Positions 1 to 8,702 of a DNA stretch of 22,011 nucleotides are shown in pieces. Source of the stretch: Gemmatimonadales bacterium (GTDB taxonomy: Bacteria; Gemmatimonadota; Gemmatimonadetes; Palauibacterales; Palauibacteraceae); contig DAOVWI010000013.1 of the NCBI GenBank assembly GCA_030636765.1, positions 1 to 22,011 on the forward strand, in the 5' to 3' direction. Within the stretch, counting starts at the first letter, position 1, and each line of letters opens with the position of its first letter. Both the position numbers and the translations under genes were made by a program. Under the pieces are notes generated by a model. The model saw nothing but the letters and a program-made list of their open reading frames with translations. It ran no database searches and was not told the DNA's origin.

Positions 1-1063
1 AGAGGTCAGGCGCCGATGCCGCCCCCACCTCTGACAGCCAGCTCCGGATCTGCGCCGCGGAATCAATCGGGCCGACGAGGGGATGATAATGGCGAAGGAG
101 ATGGACCGCCCTGCGAGTGTCCGCGTTCGAGTACCGAAGCCGGCTCAGGATGGCCTGGCCGCGTTCGGCCCGAAGCTCGGCGGCGGCCTCCGAACCGGCG
201 GCAGCCGCGGAACCGGCGGCCGCTGAATCGTCGATGAGCTCGGCGACGCCCGGCGCGAGAATCCAGCGGACCAGGCGCAGCAGGGAGCGCGTGGGAGGAA
301 TCGAATCCACCGCCGCCAGGTTGAGCTTCCAACGCGGATCTCGTCGCGCCGGAGCGATCTCGGGATACCAGATCTCCAGCACACCCACCTCGCCGTACAG
401 AAGCAGGGCGGAAGACGGATAGGATGGGTGAACAAAAGCCAGCACCTTCTCGAGCTCCTCCCGCACTCGCTCGGCCGAGAGCGTCGCGGTTCCGCCGACG
501 CCGGCGACGAGGGCGTCCCACGTCCCCGGTTCGACGTCCAGGGCGAACCGGCCCGCGAAGCGGAGGCCCCGCAGGACTCGCAGGTAGTCCTCGGCCATGC
601 GCTGCGCCGCGTCTCCCACGGCGCGCAGCACCCGGCGCTCGAGGTCGGCTCTTCCGCCCATAGGATCCACGAACTCGTCGGTGGCCGGCCTCCACGCCAT
701 CGCGTTGATCGTGAAATCACGCCTCGCGAGATCCTCCTGTATCGAGTCCGCAAACTCCACGACGGCGTGCCGCCCGTCCGTCTCGATGTCGCGTCGGAAG
801 GTCGTCACCTGAAACAGCATCCCGTCCGGCGCCAGCACGCCGACCGTGCCGTGCTCGATCCCGATCGGCAGGGTGCGGGAGAAGACACGGCGCACGTCCT
901 CCGGCCGGGCATCGGTGGCCACGTCCCAGTCCGTGCGGGTGTGCCCCAGCAGCGCATTACGGATCGCTCCGCCGACGGCCCAGGCTTGGAACCCCCGGGC
1001 CTCCAGCGTCTCGGTCACGCCGAGCAGGTCGCCCGGCGGTGAGAAGGCCAGCCGGTCGGTCAC
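1..1063 (-). CDS. cca: CCA tRNA nucleotidyltransferase (3' end beyond window)
   Basis: Class II nucleotidyltransferase of the CCA-adding/poly(A) polymerase family, which adds or repairs the 3' CCA end of tRNAs in the cytoplasm. The reading frame starts at GTG 1063 and is still open at base 1, so about 354 residues are visible and the C-terminus is missing. Residues 31-40 read GGAIRNALLG (the nucleotide-binding GG), followed by the metal-binding D45-x-D47 pair. RRDFTINAMA at about 114-123 is the family hallmark, and EDYLRVLRGLRFAGRF at about 159-173 matches the neck region. The GTG shares a 4-base overlap (GTGA) with the stop of the upstream SDR gene, which fixes the start and implies translational coupling. 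CCA-adding, A-adding and CC-adding activities cannot be told apart from these motifs, and whether an HD domain follows is not visible. Confidence 0.9.
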   Translation of the reverse strand, partial: MTDRLAFSPPGDLLGVTETLEARGFQAWAVGGAIRNALLGHTRTDWDVATDARPEDVRRVFSRTLPIGIEHGTVGVLAPDGMLFQVTTFRRDIETDGRHAVVEFADSIQEDLARRDFTINAMAWRPATDEFVDPMGGRADLERRVLRAVGDAAQRMAEDYLRVLRGLRFAGRFALDVEPGTWDALVAGVGGTATLSAERVREELEKVLAFVHPSYPSSALLLYGEVGVLEIWYPEIAPARRDPRWKLNLAAVDSIPPTRSLLRLVRWILAPGVAELIDDSAAAGSAAAAGSEAAAELRAERGQAILSRLRYSNADTRRAVHLLRHYHPLVGPIDSAAQIRSWLSEVGAASAPDL

Positions 1064-1860
1064 CCGCACAGGACGCTCCCACCGTTGACGTTCAGCACCT
1101 CTCCCGTGACGTGCCGTGCCAGATCGCTGAGCAGAAAGCAGATCGGACCCGCTATGTCCTCCGGCGACGCGACCCTCCGGAGCGGGATCTCGTTCTCGAC
1201 CTGCGCCCGCTCGGGCGATCGCAGAACCGCCGAGCTCATGTCGGTGTCCACCCACCCCGGCGCTACCGCGTTGACCGTGATCGCCCGCGGGCCGAGCTCG
1301 GTAGCGAGCGACTTGCAGAAGGAGATGATGCCTCCCTTGGTCGCCGCGTAGTGGCTGTGGCCCGCCTCCCCTCGCTGTCCGGCGGTCGAGGAGAGAAGCA
1401 CGATTCGCGAGCCGGGCTCCATGCACTCCACGGCCCGGCGCGTCGTCAGGTAGATGGACGTGAGATTGACCTCGAGCATCCTCCGCCACTCCTCGGGCTC
1501 GAGGCGCCCGATCGGCGTCTCCCGCTCGTTCCAGACTCCGGCGTTTCCGACGAAGAGGTCCAGCCCACCGAACTCGTTACGGACACGGTCGAAGAGCCGG
1601 TCCACGTCCTCCTCCCGAGAGAGGTCGCCCGGCTCGCTCCACGCGGTCGGACGATCGCTGCCGGGAGCGGCGCGGCCGGCTCCCGCCTCACTGGCTTCCC
1701 CAACGAGGTCAGCGGCCGCCTCCTCCGAGGCATGATAGGCGATGCCGACCGAGGCGCCCATCTCGGACAACATGCGCACGACGGCCCGTCCGATGCCGCG
1801 TGTTCCACCCGTTACGAGCGCGCGGCGAGCGGCCAGGCCGGGTAGCAACGGAGGACTCAC
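1060..1860 (-). CDS. SDR-family oxidoreductase, FabG-like
   Basis: Short-chain dehydrogenase/reductase of 266 residues, the classical length. TGGTRGIG at 17-24 is the NAD(P)-binding glycine motif, and NAG at 106-108 and N132 follow. The catalytic S158, Y171 and K175 lie in an SSTAG...YAATK context, and PGWVDTDM at 201-208 with a C-terminal VNGG resembles 3-oxoacyl-ACP reductase FabG. The frame extends upstream, but GTG 1860 is preferred because it overlaps the stop of the PHP gene as GTGA. A GTG at 1863 is the alternative. It sits between a CpsB-like PHP gene and cca in a run of overlapping leftward genes. The fold and reductase chemistry are secure. The fatty-acid substrate is only inferred, since many SDRs of this type reduce other carbonyls, and the window holds no other fatty-acid synthesis gene. 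Confidence 0.88.
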   Translation of the reverse strand: MSPPLLPGLAARRALVTGGTRGIGRAVVRMLSEMGASVGIAYHASEEAAADLVGEASEAGAGRAAPGSDRPTAWSEPGDLSREEDVDRLFDRVRNEFGGLDLFVGNAGVWNERETPIGRLEPEEWRRMLEVNLTSIYLTTRRAVECMEPGSRIVLLSSTAGQRGEAGHSHYAATKGGIISFCKSLATELGPRAITVNAVAPGWVDTDMSSAVLRSPERAQVENEIPLRRVASPEDIAGPICFLLSDLARHVTGEVLNVNGGSVLCG

Positions 1861-2696
1861 CACGACCGGCCAACCAGACGCCGCAGGCGCTCGCTCCAGC
1901 CGTCGGCGAGGTGGATCGGTGGCACGGGCTGCGGGTCCCTTCCCTCGAGGACGGCCTCCGGATTGTCCCGGAGCAGGAGCCGGGCGGCAGGCTCGAAGCC
2001 GCCCTCGATGAGCCAGTCCCAGGCCGCACGCACCGTCTCGGAGCGGCCCGGGCGCGCATGGTTGTCGGAGGCGATCAGGTCGACGGCCCCGTCGGCCAGC
2101 ATACGCCGCGCCACCCACTCGGCTTCCCTCCCATAGAGACCCTGGAGGCTGCCCGAGTTGACGCACATGAGCGCGCCGGCCTCGCGCCACGTCGCGACCA
2201 TCGGATAGCGCTCCGCGACCCCGGCGTAGCGCTCCGGGTGGGCGAGGACAGGAATCCAGCCCTGTCGGATCGCCGTCTCCAGGGTCGCGACCGGATACGC
2301 GGGCATCATGAGCATCGAGAACTCGACGAGAAGATGCCGTTCGCCAAGCCCCAGCTCGGGGTCGCTCAGCTCCACATCGGGCTCATCCAGGCGAACCTCG
2401 AACCCGAGGCTCAGCTCGATCTCAGGAACGGATTCGGCGGCGGCCGAACGAAGCTCGGCGAAGCTCTCCGCCACGCCACGCACGCGTGGCCCGGCGGCGC
2501 GGCTGGCGGCCAGGTGCGGCGTCGTCGCGACGCGCCTCACCCCGAGAGCGGCGAACTCGCGAAGCGTCGCGATCGCTTCCTCCACCGTGCGCGCGCCATC
2601 GTCCACGGCAGGCACAAGGTGGTTATGCAGATCGACGAGCGACGGGACCTCTGCCGAAGCCGAGCGGCCGTGATCGGGCCGCCTCTGCGGGCTCAC
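1857..2696 (-). CDS. PHP-domain phosphatase, CpsB/YwqE family
   Basis: Predicted metal-dependent tyrosine-protein phosphatase of the CpsB/CapC/YwqE type, 279 residues. The metal ligands are visible in order: DLHNHLVPAVDDG at 22-34 (H24, H26), TPHL with H61, E100, AHPER with H153, and ASDNH with D211 and H213. NSGSLQGLYG at 180-189 is typical of the family. In Gram-positive bacteria these enzymes dephosphorylate bacterial tyrosine kinases that control capsule polymerisation, but no kinase or polysaccharide gene is visible here, so the role is open. The start chosen is GTG 2696, 29 bases after the alaS stop. A long in-frame upstream extension lies wholly inside alaS on the same strand and is discarded. 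The ribosome-binding site is weak. Its stop overlaps the SDR start. Confidence 0.85.
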   Translation of the reverse strand: MSPQRRPDHGRSASAEVPSLVDLHNHLVPAVDDGARTVEEAIATLREFAALGVRRVATTPHLAASRAAGPRVRGVAESFAELRSAAAESVPEIELSLGFEVRLDEPDVELSDPELGLGERHLLVEFSMLMMPAYPVATLETAIRQGWIPVLAHPERYAGVAERYPMVATWREAGALMCVNSGSLQGLYGREAEWVARRMLADGAVDLIASDNHARPGRSETVRAAWDWLIEGGFEPAARLLLRDNPEAVLEGRDPQPVPPIHLADGWSERLRRLVGRSW

Positions 2697-2725
2697 CGGA
2701 CGGGAGGAGGTTGCACTCCGGGGCC

Positions 2726-5395
2726 CTACGAGCTTCCGCCGTCCAGCGAGGCCCGAACCGCCTGGCCCGCCTTCTCGAGGGCCTCGTTCACTCGCTCGTG
2801 ACTCCCCACCCCACCCTGCGCCAGGTGCGGCCGTCCCCCGCCGGACGAACCGGTGGAGGTGGATGCCACTCGGACGAGGTCGCCGGCATGCACGCCCTTG
2901 CGAATCCAGTCGTCGGTCACGACGGAGAGGAAGGCTCGCTTTTCCCCCTCGGAGAACCGGACATACACGATCGCGGCGCCCGACCCCTTCGCTCCGAGCT
3001 GCTCCCGCAGGAGATCTCCGAAATCCCCCAGGTCGGTCCCCTCGGAAAGCTCCACCTGCCCCTGTGCGAAGATCCCGCCGCCGAGCTCCACGCCGGACGC
3101 CACCAGGCGCTTCGCCTGCTCGGCAGCGCCCTCCTGCCGCCGACCCGCAGCCGCCGCCTCGAGCCGGTCTCGCTCCTCGATAAGGGCGGCCACGGCCCGT
3201 TCCAGCTCGGCTCTTCCGACGCGGAGATGCTCCGAGAGACGGCCGAGCTCCTCCTCCCCCTGCAACATCCGCTCGTACGCTTCCGGTCCGGTCACCGCTT
3301 CGATTCTCCGGATACCCGCCGCCACACCGGTCTCGCCGAGGACCCTGAAGAGCCCGATCTGCCCCGTGCTTCGCACGTGGGTCCCTCCGCACAGCTCGGC
3401 GCTCACGCCGGGTACGCGAATCACCCGAACCTCGTCCCCGTACTTCTCGCCGAAAAGCGCCATCGCGCCCTCGTCGATCGCCTGCTGGTAGGCTTTGTGC
3501 TCGGCGAGGACCGGCACGTTCGCCCATGTCGCCTCGTTGACACTCCGCTCGATCGCCCGTCGCTCGTCCAGCGTGAGCGGGCCGCGGTGCGTGAAGTCGA
3601 AGCGAAGGCGATCGGGAGCCACCAGCGACCCGGCCTGGTGTACGTGCTCGCCGAGCTCGGACCGAAGGGCCGCATGGAGCAGGTGCGTGGCAGTGTGGTT
3701 GCGCTCCGTGTCGCGGCGCGTCCTCTCATCGACGGCGGCCAGCACGTCGCTCGGAGCCACCTCCAGCCTCCCTCTCGACAGCGGGCCGGCGACCACCGTC
3801 TGGCCCTCCTCGTTTCGCACGACGCGCCGAACCTCCATCTCCCAGCCGTCGCCGCTCACCGAACCCCTGTCGCTCACCTGGCCGCCGGCTTCCACGTAGA
3901 ACGGATTCTCGGCCAGGACGAGGGCGCGCCAGCCATCGTCGGCGGCGTACGCGAGCACCGGTGTCTCGATCGCGAGACGCTCATACCCGACGAACTCCTG
4001 CTCGAGATCGGTCTCGACGCCCCTCTCGAGCTCCTCCGCGAAAGCCAGCCGATCGCGAAGCTCCCCAGACACCAACCTTCCCTCACGCGACCGCTCCCGC
4101 TGCTCGAGGAGCGCACGCTCGAAACCCGCCGTGTCCACTTCGTAGCCACGCTCGGCAGCCATGAGCTGCGTGAGGTCGAGCGGGAAGCCGAAGGTGTCGT
4201 ACAGACGGAACGCCTCCTCGCCCCGTATCGTCCCGCCTCCCCCGGTTGGGGCAACATCGTCGAACCGGCGCATCCCGTCCTCGATGGTCGACAGGAAGCG
4301 GTCTTCCTCGGCCCGCGTCGTCAGCACCAGGTGGTCCTGCCGTGCTCGCAGCTCGGGGTAGGCAGAGGCCATTTCCTCCACGACCGTTTCGACGAGCTTG
4401 TCGAGCGTCGGCTCCCTGCGGCCGAGCAGCCAGGCATGCCGGGCCGCCCGGCGCAGGATTCGACGGAGCACGTATCCCCGTCCCTCGTTCGACGGAAAGA
4501 CCCCATCCGCCAGCAGGAAGGCCACGGCCCGTGCGTGATCCGCCAGCACTCGGAACGGCAGACCGTCCTCCCACCGCTCCGGCTCGCGCGGGTATTCGCG
4601 GCCCAGCACGTCCTCCGCGCGCGAGATGATCGGAAGAAACAGATCGGTGTGGTAGGTAGAGCCGACGTTCTGCATAACCGCCGCGATCCGCTCCAGCCCC
4701 GCGCCCGTATCGATCGAGGGCGCCGGGAGGGGCCGGTCCTCGGCCCCCTCCAGGCGCTCGAACTGCATGAACACGAGGTTCCAGATCTCCATGAACCCAT
4801 CCGCCTCGCCGGCCGCCAGGAAGCCCTCGGGACTCAGGCGGCGGGACGCGCCGGCGGGACGCACATCGTAGTGCAGCTCCGAGCACGGGCCGCAGGGGCC
4901 CGTCTCGCCCATCTGCCAGAAGTTCTCCTTGTCACCCAGACGCAGGATTCGCTCGGGCGGAAGCGTCGAGCGCTCCAGCCACAGCGTGTACGCCTCTTCG
5001 TCGGCGCTGTGAACCGTTGCCCAGAGCCGGTCCGCGTCGAGTCCCAGCTCGTCCGTCACGTACTCCCAGGCGTAGGAGATCGCTTCGGCCTTGAAGTAGT
5101 CGCCGAAGGAGTAGTTGCCGAGCATCTCGAAGAAAGTGTGGTGGCGCGCGGTCCTTCCCACCTCTTCGAGGTCGTTGTGCTTGCCGCTCACCCGCAGGCA
5201 CTTCTGAACGGTGACGGCCCTGGCAACGTCTCGTTCACGCTCGCCGGTAAAGATGCTCTTGAACTGCACCATCCCCGCGTTCGTGAAAAGCAGGGTGGGA
5301 TCGTCCGTCGGCACGAGCGAGCTGCTGGGCAGGTCCGCGTGAGCGTTCCGCTTGAAGTAGTCGACGAAGCGAGACCTGATCTCCGCGGACTTCAT
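2726..5395 (-). CDS. alaS: Alanine--tRNA ligase
   Basis: Cytoplasmic class II synthetase that charges tRNA-Ala; 889 residues is close to the family norm, so it is full length. The N-terminal catalytic core begins FVDYFKRNAHADLPSSSLVP and includes LFTNAGMVQFK (36-46) and the HHTFFEMLGNYSFGDYFK region (85-102). PFYVEAGGQVSD (498-509) opens the editing domain, whose zinc ligands are H567 and H571 (HTATH) and C669 and H673 (CGGTH). A DHHA1-type C-Ala domain ends with GGGRPHLAQGG (852-862), where many relatives have GGGRPDMAQAGG. ATG 5395 lies 23 bases downstream of the recX stop. The recA-recX-alaS order is the same as in Escherichia coli, which supports orthology. The gene is probably read from the recA promoter, since no promoter is evident in the short gap. 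Confidence 0.98.
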   Translation of the reverse strand: MKSAEIRSRFVDYFKRNAHADLPSSSLVPTDDPTLLFTNAGMVQFKSIFTGERERDVARAVTVQKCLRVSGKHNDLEEVGRTARHHTFFEMLGNYSFGDYFKAEAISYAWEYVTDELGLDADRLWATVHSADEEAYTLWLERSTLPPERILRLGDKENFWQMGETGPCGPCSELHYDVRPAGASRRLSPEGFLAAGEADGFMEIWNLVFMQFERLEGAEDRPLPAPSIDTGAGLERIAAVMQNVGSTYHTDLFLPIISRAEDVLGREYPREPERWEDGLPFRVLADHARAVAFLLADGVFPSNEGRGYVLRRILRRAARHAWLLGRREPTLDKLVETVVEEMASAYPELRARQDHLVLTTRAEEDRFLSTIEDGMRRFDDVAPTGGGGTIRGEEAFRLYDTFGFPLDLTQLMAAERGYEVDTAGFERALLEQRERSREGRLVSGELRDRLAFAEELERGVETDLEQEFVGYERLAIETPVLAYAADDGWRALVLAENPFYVEAGGQVSDRGSVSGDGWEMEVRRVVRNEEGQTVVAGPLSRGRLEVAPSDVLAAVDERTRRDTERNHTATHLLHAALRSELGEHVHQAGSLVAPDRLRFDFTHRGPLTLDERRAIERSVNEATWANVPVLAEHKAYQQAIDEGAMALFGEKYGDEVRVIRVPGVSAELCGGTHVRSTGQIGLFRVLGETGVAAGIRRIEAVTGPEAYERMLQGEEELGRLSEHLRVGRAELERAVAALIEERDRLEAAAAGRRQEGAAEQAKRLVASGVELGGGIFAQGQVELSEGTDLGDFGDLLREQLGAKGSGAAIVYVRFSEGEKRAFLSVVTDDWIRKGVHAGDLVRVASTSTGSSGGGRPHLAQGGVGSHERVNEALEKAGQAVRASLDGGSS

Positions 5396-5418
5396 ATCTT
5401 TCGTCTGACTGGATTCAA

Positions 5419-5928
5419 CTACTCGCTCCTCCCGCCCTTGGCCAGGCGCTCGACGATCCGCCGAACGTCATCGATCGGGAAGCCTGACCGCGCCAGATGG
5501 CCGAACAGCCGCCGCCTCGCGGTGGACGGATCGGCCGCAACGAGTCGCCTCCACCGCCTGCGGGCGGTGGTCTCGAGAAGCTCGAGCTCCGTGAGCTCCT
5601 CGTCCTCGAAGGCCGCGCGGATTCCCGCCTCGGCATCCTCTCGACTCACACCCTTTTGGAGCAACTCCGCCTCGAGCCGGCTCACGCCGCGTGGCCTGAG
5701 CCGGATGCGGTCACGGGCAAAGGCTGCGGCGAACGCACGGTCGTCGACGAGCCCGAGCTCGCCGCACCGATGCAGGGCCCGATCCACGAGGTCCTGCTCG
5801 TACCCCCGTCGACGCAGGTGGCGTTCCAGTTCTCGGCAGCTGCGAGAGCGGTAGGAAAGATAGGAGAGGACGGCATTCCACGCCTCCTCGGAGGTGCGCG
5901 GCGACTCGGGCGGGGCGTCGTCCGACAC
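5419..5928 (-). CDS. recX: Regulatory protein RecX
   Basis: Small RecA modulator, 169 residues. RecX proteins bind RecA filaments and limit their extension. The sequence is built from the expected three-helix RecX repeats: LSYLSYRSRSCRELERHLRRRG, then ALHRCGELGLVDDRAFAAAFARDR and LRPRGVSRLEAELLQKGVS, ending in a third repeat with a RRLFGHLARSGF segment. The pattern of a short YLxxRxRSxxEL helix followed by LGLVDDRAFA is diagnostic. It lies 63 bases downstream of recA on the same strand and immediately before alaS, the usual context. The spacer to recA contains one copy of a short dispersed repeat (5953-5983). Confidence 0.94.
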   Translation of the reverse strand: MSDDAPPESPRTSEEAWNAVLSYLSYRSRSCRELERHLRRRGYEQDLVDRALHRCGELGLVDDRAFAAAFARDRIRLRPRGVSRLEAELLQKGVSREDAEAGIRAAFEDEELTELELLETTARRRWRRLVAADPSTARRRLFGHLARSGFPIDDVRRIVERLAKGGRSE

Positions 5929-5952
5929 GACGGTTCAGCGGGCGCCAAACCT

Positions 5953-5983
5953 AGCAGGTCGCTGAGAAATCCTGACGGGCGGG
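5953..5983 (+). repeat. Dispersed short repeat, copy A
   Basis: AGCAGGTCGCTGAGAAA and a trailing GACGGG lie in the 63-base gap between recA and recX. It is the first of five related copies in the window (others at 14461, 14506, 16042 and 16723). Confidence 0.55.
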
Positions 5984-5991
5984 CAAGGACC

Positions 5992-7068
<1,077 letters not shown>

Positions 7069-7173
7069 CGATGAATCGTCCTGGACCTGGAGTTGGAGGA
7101 TCACCGGAGCAGTCCATGGGTCATCGGCATCATGGAAAAACCCGCTCCGCGCGGCTGCGGCCCTACGAAAAAC

Positions 7174-7202
7174 ACTATAGCACCGCTCGCCACCTTTCGC
7201 AA
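7174..7202 (-). promoter_or_regulatory. Putative sigma70-type promoter of recA
   Basis: On the minus strand, TTGCGA (7197-7202) and TATAGT (7174-7179) are separated by exactly 17 bases, and the arrangement points toward recA. It is the best promoter-like match in the 252-base gap 7069-7320. The hexamers are seen directly; activity is inferred. Confidence 0.65.
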
Positions 7203-7205
7203 TTT

Positions 7206-7235
7206 GTTCGGGTGCCCGATTGGGTGCCGCCGAAC
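7206..7235. promoter_or_regulatory. Dyad and direct repeat upstream of the recA -35
   Basis: GTTCGG (7206-7211) and CCGAAC (7230-7235) form an inverted repeat that encloses two copies of GGGTGCC (7210-7216 and 7222-7228) spaced 12 bases apart. The element begins four bases upstream of the -35 hexamer, a position used by many regulators. It could be an SOS (LexA-type) operator, but it matches neither the E. coli nor the classical Gram-positive LexA box well. Confidence 0.35.
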
Positions 7236-7249
7236 GTCCGCTTGGCCAT

Positions 7250-7309
7250 GGTGAGCCCGGGTCTCACCCGATCATCAACCCACTGTGTCGCGGCGCGGAG
7301 CCGCCGCGG
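7250..7309 (-). terminator. GC-rich hairpins after the threonine aldolase gene
   Basis: Downstream of the ltaE stop on the minus strand there are two short stem-loops: GCGGCG/CGCCGC near 7290-7307 and GGTGAG/CTCACC at 7250-7268, the latter with a CCCGGG loop. Neither is followed by a T-run, so termination is only a possibility. The position between ltaE and the recA control region is where a terminator would be expected. Confidence 0.3.
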
Positions 7310-7320
7310 TGTCCGGCCGG

Positions 7321-8361
7321 CTACGCGTTGGCCACCACCCCGGCCAGGGCCTCGATCGCACGATCGATCCCATCGTCGCTCACGTCCAGGTGGGTGACCG
7401 CGCGCAACCGGCGCGAGCCACCCGGAAGGATCAGCACGCCGTCGCGTTCGAGCGCCGCGCTCAGCGCGGCGGGATCCAGGTCGTCTCGCCGAACCCGGAT
7501 CATCACGATGTTCGTATCCGGAGTATCCGTGGCGAGGCCTTCGATCTCGGCCGCCCCGGCCGCGAGCCGCCGGGCCCGGGCATGGTCCTCGTGCAGTCTC
7601 TCCAGATTGTGGTCGAGGGCGTAAAGACCGGCGGCGGCCAGGATGCCGACCTGTCGCATCCCGCCACCCAACCGCTTGCGAACCGACCACGCACGCTCGA
7701 TCAGCGGGAGAGGGCCCGCCAGAAGCGATCCGATAGGGCAGCCCAGCCCCTTCGACAGCGACACCATCACGCTGTCGGCCTCCGCCGCGAAATCGGCGAG
7801 CGGGACGCCGGACGCCGCCGACGCGTTCCATAGCCGAGCTCCGTCGAGGTGAACGGGAATCCCGGTCTCGCTCGCCAGGACCCGGATCTCCCGCATGTTC
7901 TCCAGAGGAAGCACCGTCCCGCCGTGCATGTTGTGCGTGTTCTCGAGGCAGATGAGGCTGGTGGTGGGGTGGTGTCTATCTCCCGGCCGGATCGCGGAAC
8001 GGAACGCCTCCGCCGAGACGCGGCCGGAATCGGAAGACACGGTGTGGAGCTGGACGCCGGAGAGCCACGCCGCGTCGGCCAGCTCGTAGTGGAAGACGTG
8101 GGCTTCGCCTTCGCACACCGCCTCCGTGCCGGGATGGGTGTGAAGCAGCACGGCCGCCTGATTCGCCTGGGTTCCGGACGGGAAGAAGAGCGCGGCCTCC
8201 ACCCCCAGCAACTCGGCGATCCGACGCTCCAGGCGGTCAGCCGTCGGGTCCTTGCCGAGCACATCGTCGGCGACCTCGGCCTCCGCCATCGCCGCCCGCA
8301 TGCCGGCCGACGGACAGGTGACCGTATCGCTTCGAAGGTCGACCGTAGGCTCGTTCGTCAG
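7321..8361 (-). CDS. ltaE: Low-specificity L-threonine aldolase
   Basis: PLP-dependent fold-type I enzyme that cleaves L-threonine or allo-threonine to glycine and acetaldehyde. The N-terminus TVDLRSDTVTCPSAGMRAAM matches the family, GTQANQAA (63-70) binds cofactor, HLDGARLWNA (171-180) holds the PLP-contacting Asp, and K204 in SLSKGLGCPIGS is the Schiff-base lysine. With the start used here the protein has 346 residues, the usual size. No ATG, GTG or TTG lies at the right place. The start chosen is CTG 8361, which overlaps the upstream stop as CTGA and is preceded by a strong GGAGGAAGG. The alternative, TTG 8610, would add about 83 residues of Gly/Arg/Pro-rich low complexity made from a repeat that codes for the upstream gene in another frame, which seems unlikely. 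The function is secure; the start is not. Confidence 0.92.
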   Translation of the reverse strand: MTNEPTVDLRSDTVTCPSAGMRAAMAEAEVADDVLGKDPTADRLERRIAELLGVEAALFFPSGTQANQAAVLLHTHPGTEAVCEGEAHVFHYELADAAWLSGVQLHTVSSDSGRVSAEAFRSAIRPGDRHHPTTSLICLENTHNMHGGTVLPLENMREIRVLASETGIPVHLDGARLWNASAASGVPLADFAAEADSVMVSLSKGLGCPIGSLLAGPLPLIERAWSVRKRLGGGMRQVGILAAAGLYALDHNLERLHEDHARARRLAAGAAEIEGLATDTPDTNIVMIRVRRDDLDPAALSAALERDGVLILPGGSRRLRAVTHLDVSDDGIDRAIEALAGVVANA

Positions 8362-8702
8362 GGGCCTTCCTCCCGCCGCGGGCTTTCCTCCCGCCGCGGG
8401 CCTTCCTCCGCGAGTGGGCCTTCCTCCGGCGGGCTTTCCTCCGGCGAGTCCGACCCGTGCTTCCTCGCCTCGACCGCTGCTCGCGCCAGGGGGGGCCGCA
8501 TCTCCCGGTACTCTTCCTCGTTGATCTTCCCGGTCTGGTACTCGAACTCCAGCTCCGCCAGCTGGGCCAACGCTGCCTCCTGCCGCGAGGCCGGGTCGTC
8601 GGCGCCCCAAGCGGGTTCGACGGTACCGCCGCGAACTCCGGCCGCGATCACCACGACGATCAGCGCGACGAGCAACACCGCCATGACGTAGAACGGGATC
8701 AA
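8358..8702 (-). CDS. Small single-pass membrane protein with GKI-type helical domain
   Basis: A 114-residue protein. Residues 3-22 form a strongly hydrophobic membrane helix (FYVMAVLLVALIVVVIAAGV). A predicted coiled or paired-helix segment follows, LAELEFEYQTGKINEEEYREM (48-68), resembling the short SHOCT-like pattern found at the ends of many membrane-associated proteins. The tail from about residue 86 is made of degenerate EEGPRR/EESPRR repeats encoded by an 18-bp tandem DNA repeat. TTG 8702 is preferred: AGGAGG lies six bases upstream, and the codon overlaps the stop of the LOG-like gene as TTGA. The long upstream extension of the frame is a shadow of that gene. No specific function can be given. 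Confidence 0.72.
   Translation of the reverse strand: MIPFYVMAVLLVALIVVVIAAGVRGGTVEPAWGADDPASRQEAALAQLAELEFEYQTGKINEEEYREMRPPLARAAVEARKHGSDSPEESPPEEGPLAEEGPRREESPRREEGP
8363..8449. repeat. Tandem 18-bp repeat, about five units
   Basis: Five consecutive units start at 8363, 8381, 8399, 8417 and 8432, with lengths 18, 18, 18, 15 and 18 bases, so the reading frame is kept. The shared core on the plus strand is GGCYTTCCTCC. On the minus strand every unit carries GGAGGAARG, a Shine-Dalgarno-like string, and the last one sits directly before the ltaE start. Confidence 0.85.

Noticed and set aside
1023..1040. Further copies of the AGCAGGTCGC repeat in cca (near 1023) and egtD (near 21620)
   Set aside because: These encode ordinary conserved residues (GDLLG, RDLLG) and lack the CTGARGAA continuation, so the similarity is by codon coincidence.
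2486..5854. Plus-strand open frame of 1122 codons opposite alaS
   Set aside because: It is a shadow of the clearly conserved minus-strand alaS and recX; its translation is Arg/His/Leu-rich with no recognisable motif, as expected for antisense of high-GC genes.
8363..8449. CRISPR-like array
   Set aside because: The units are 15-18 bp, directly adjacent without spacers, and keep a reading frame, so this is an ordinary tandem repeat.
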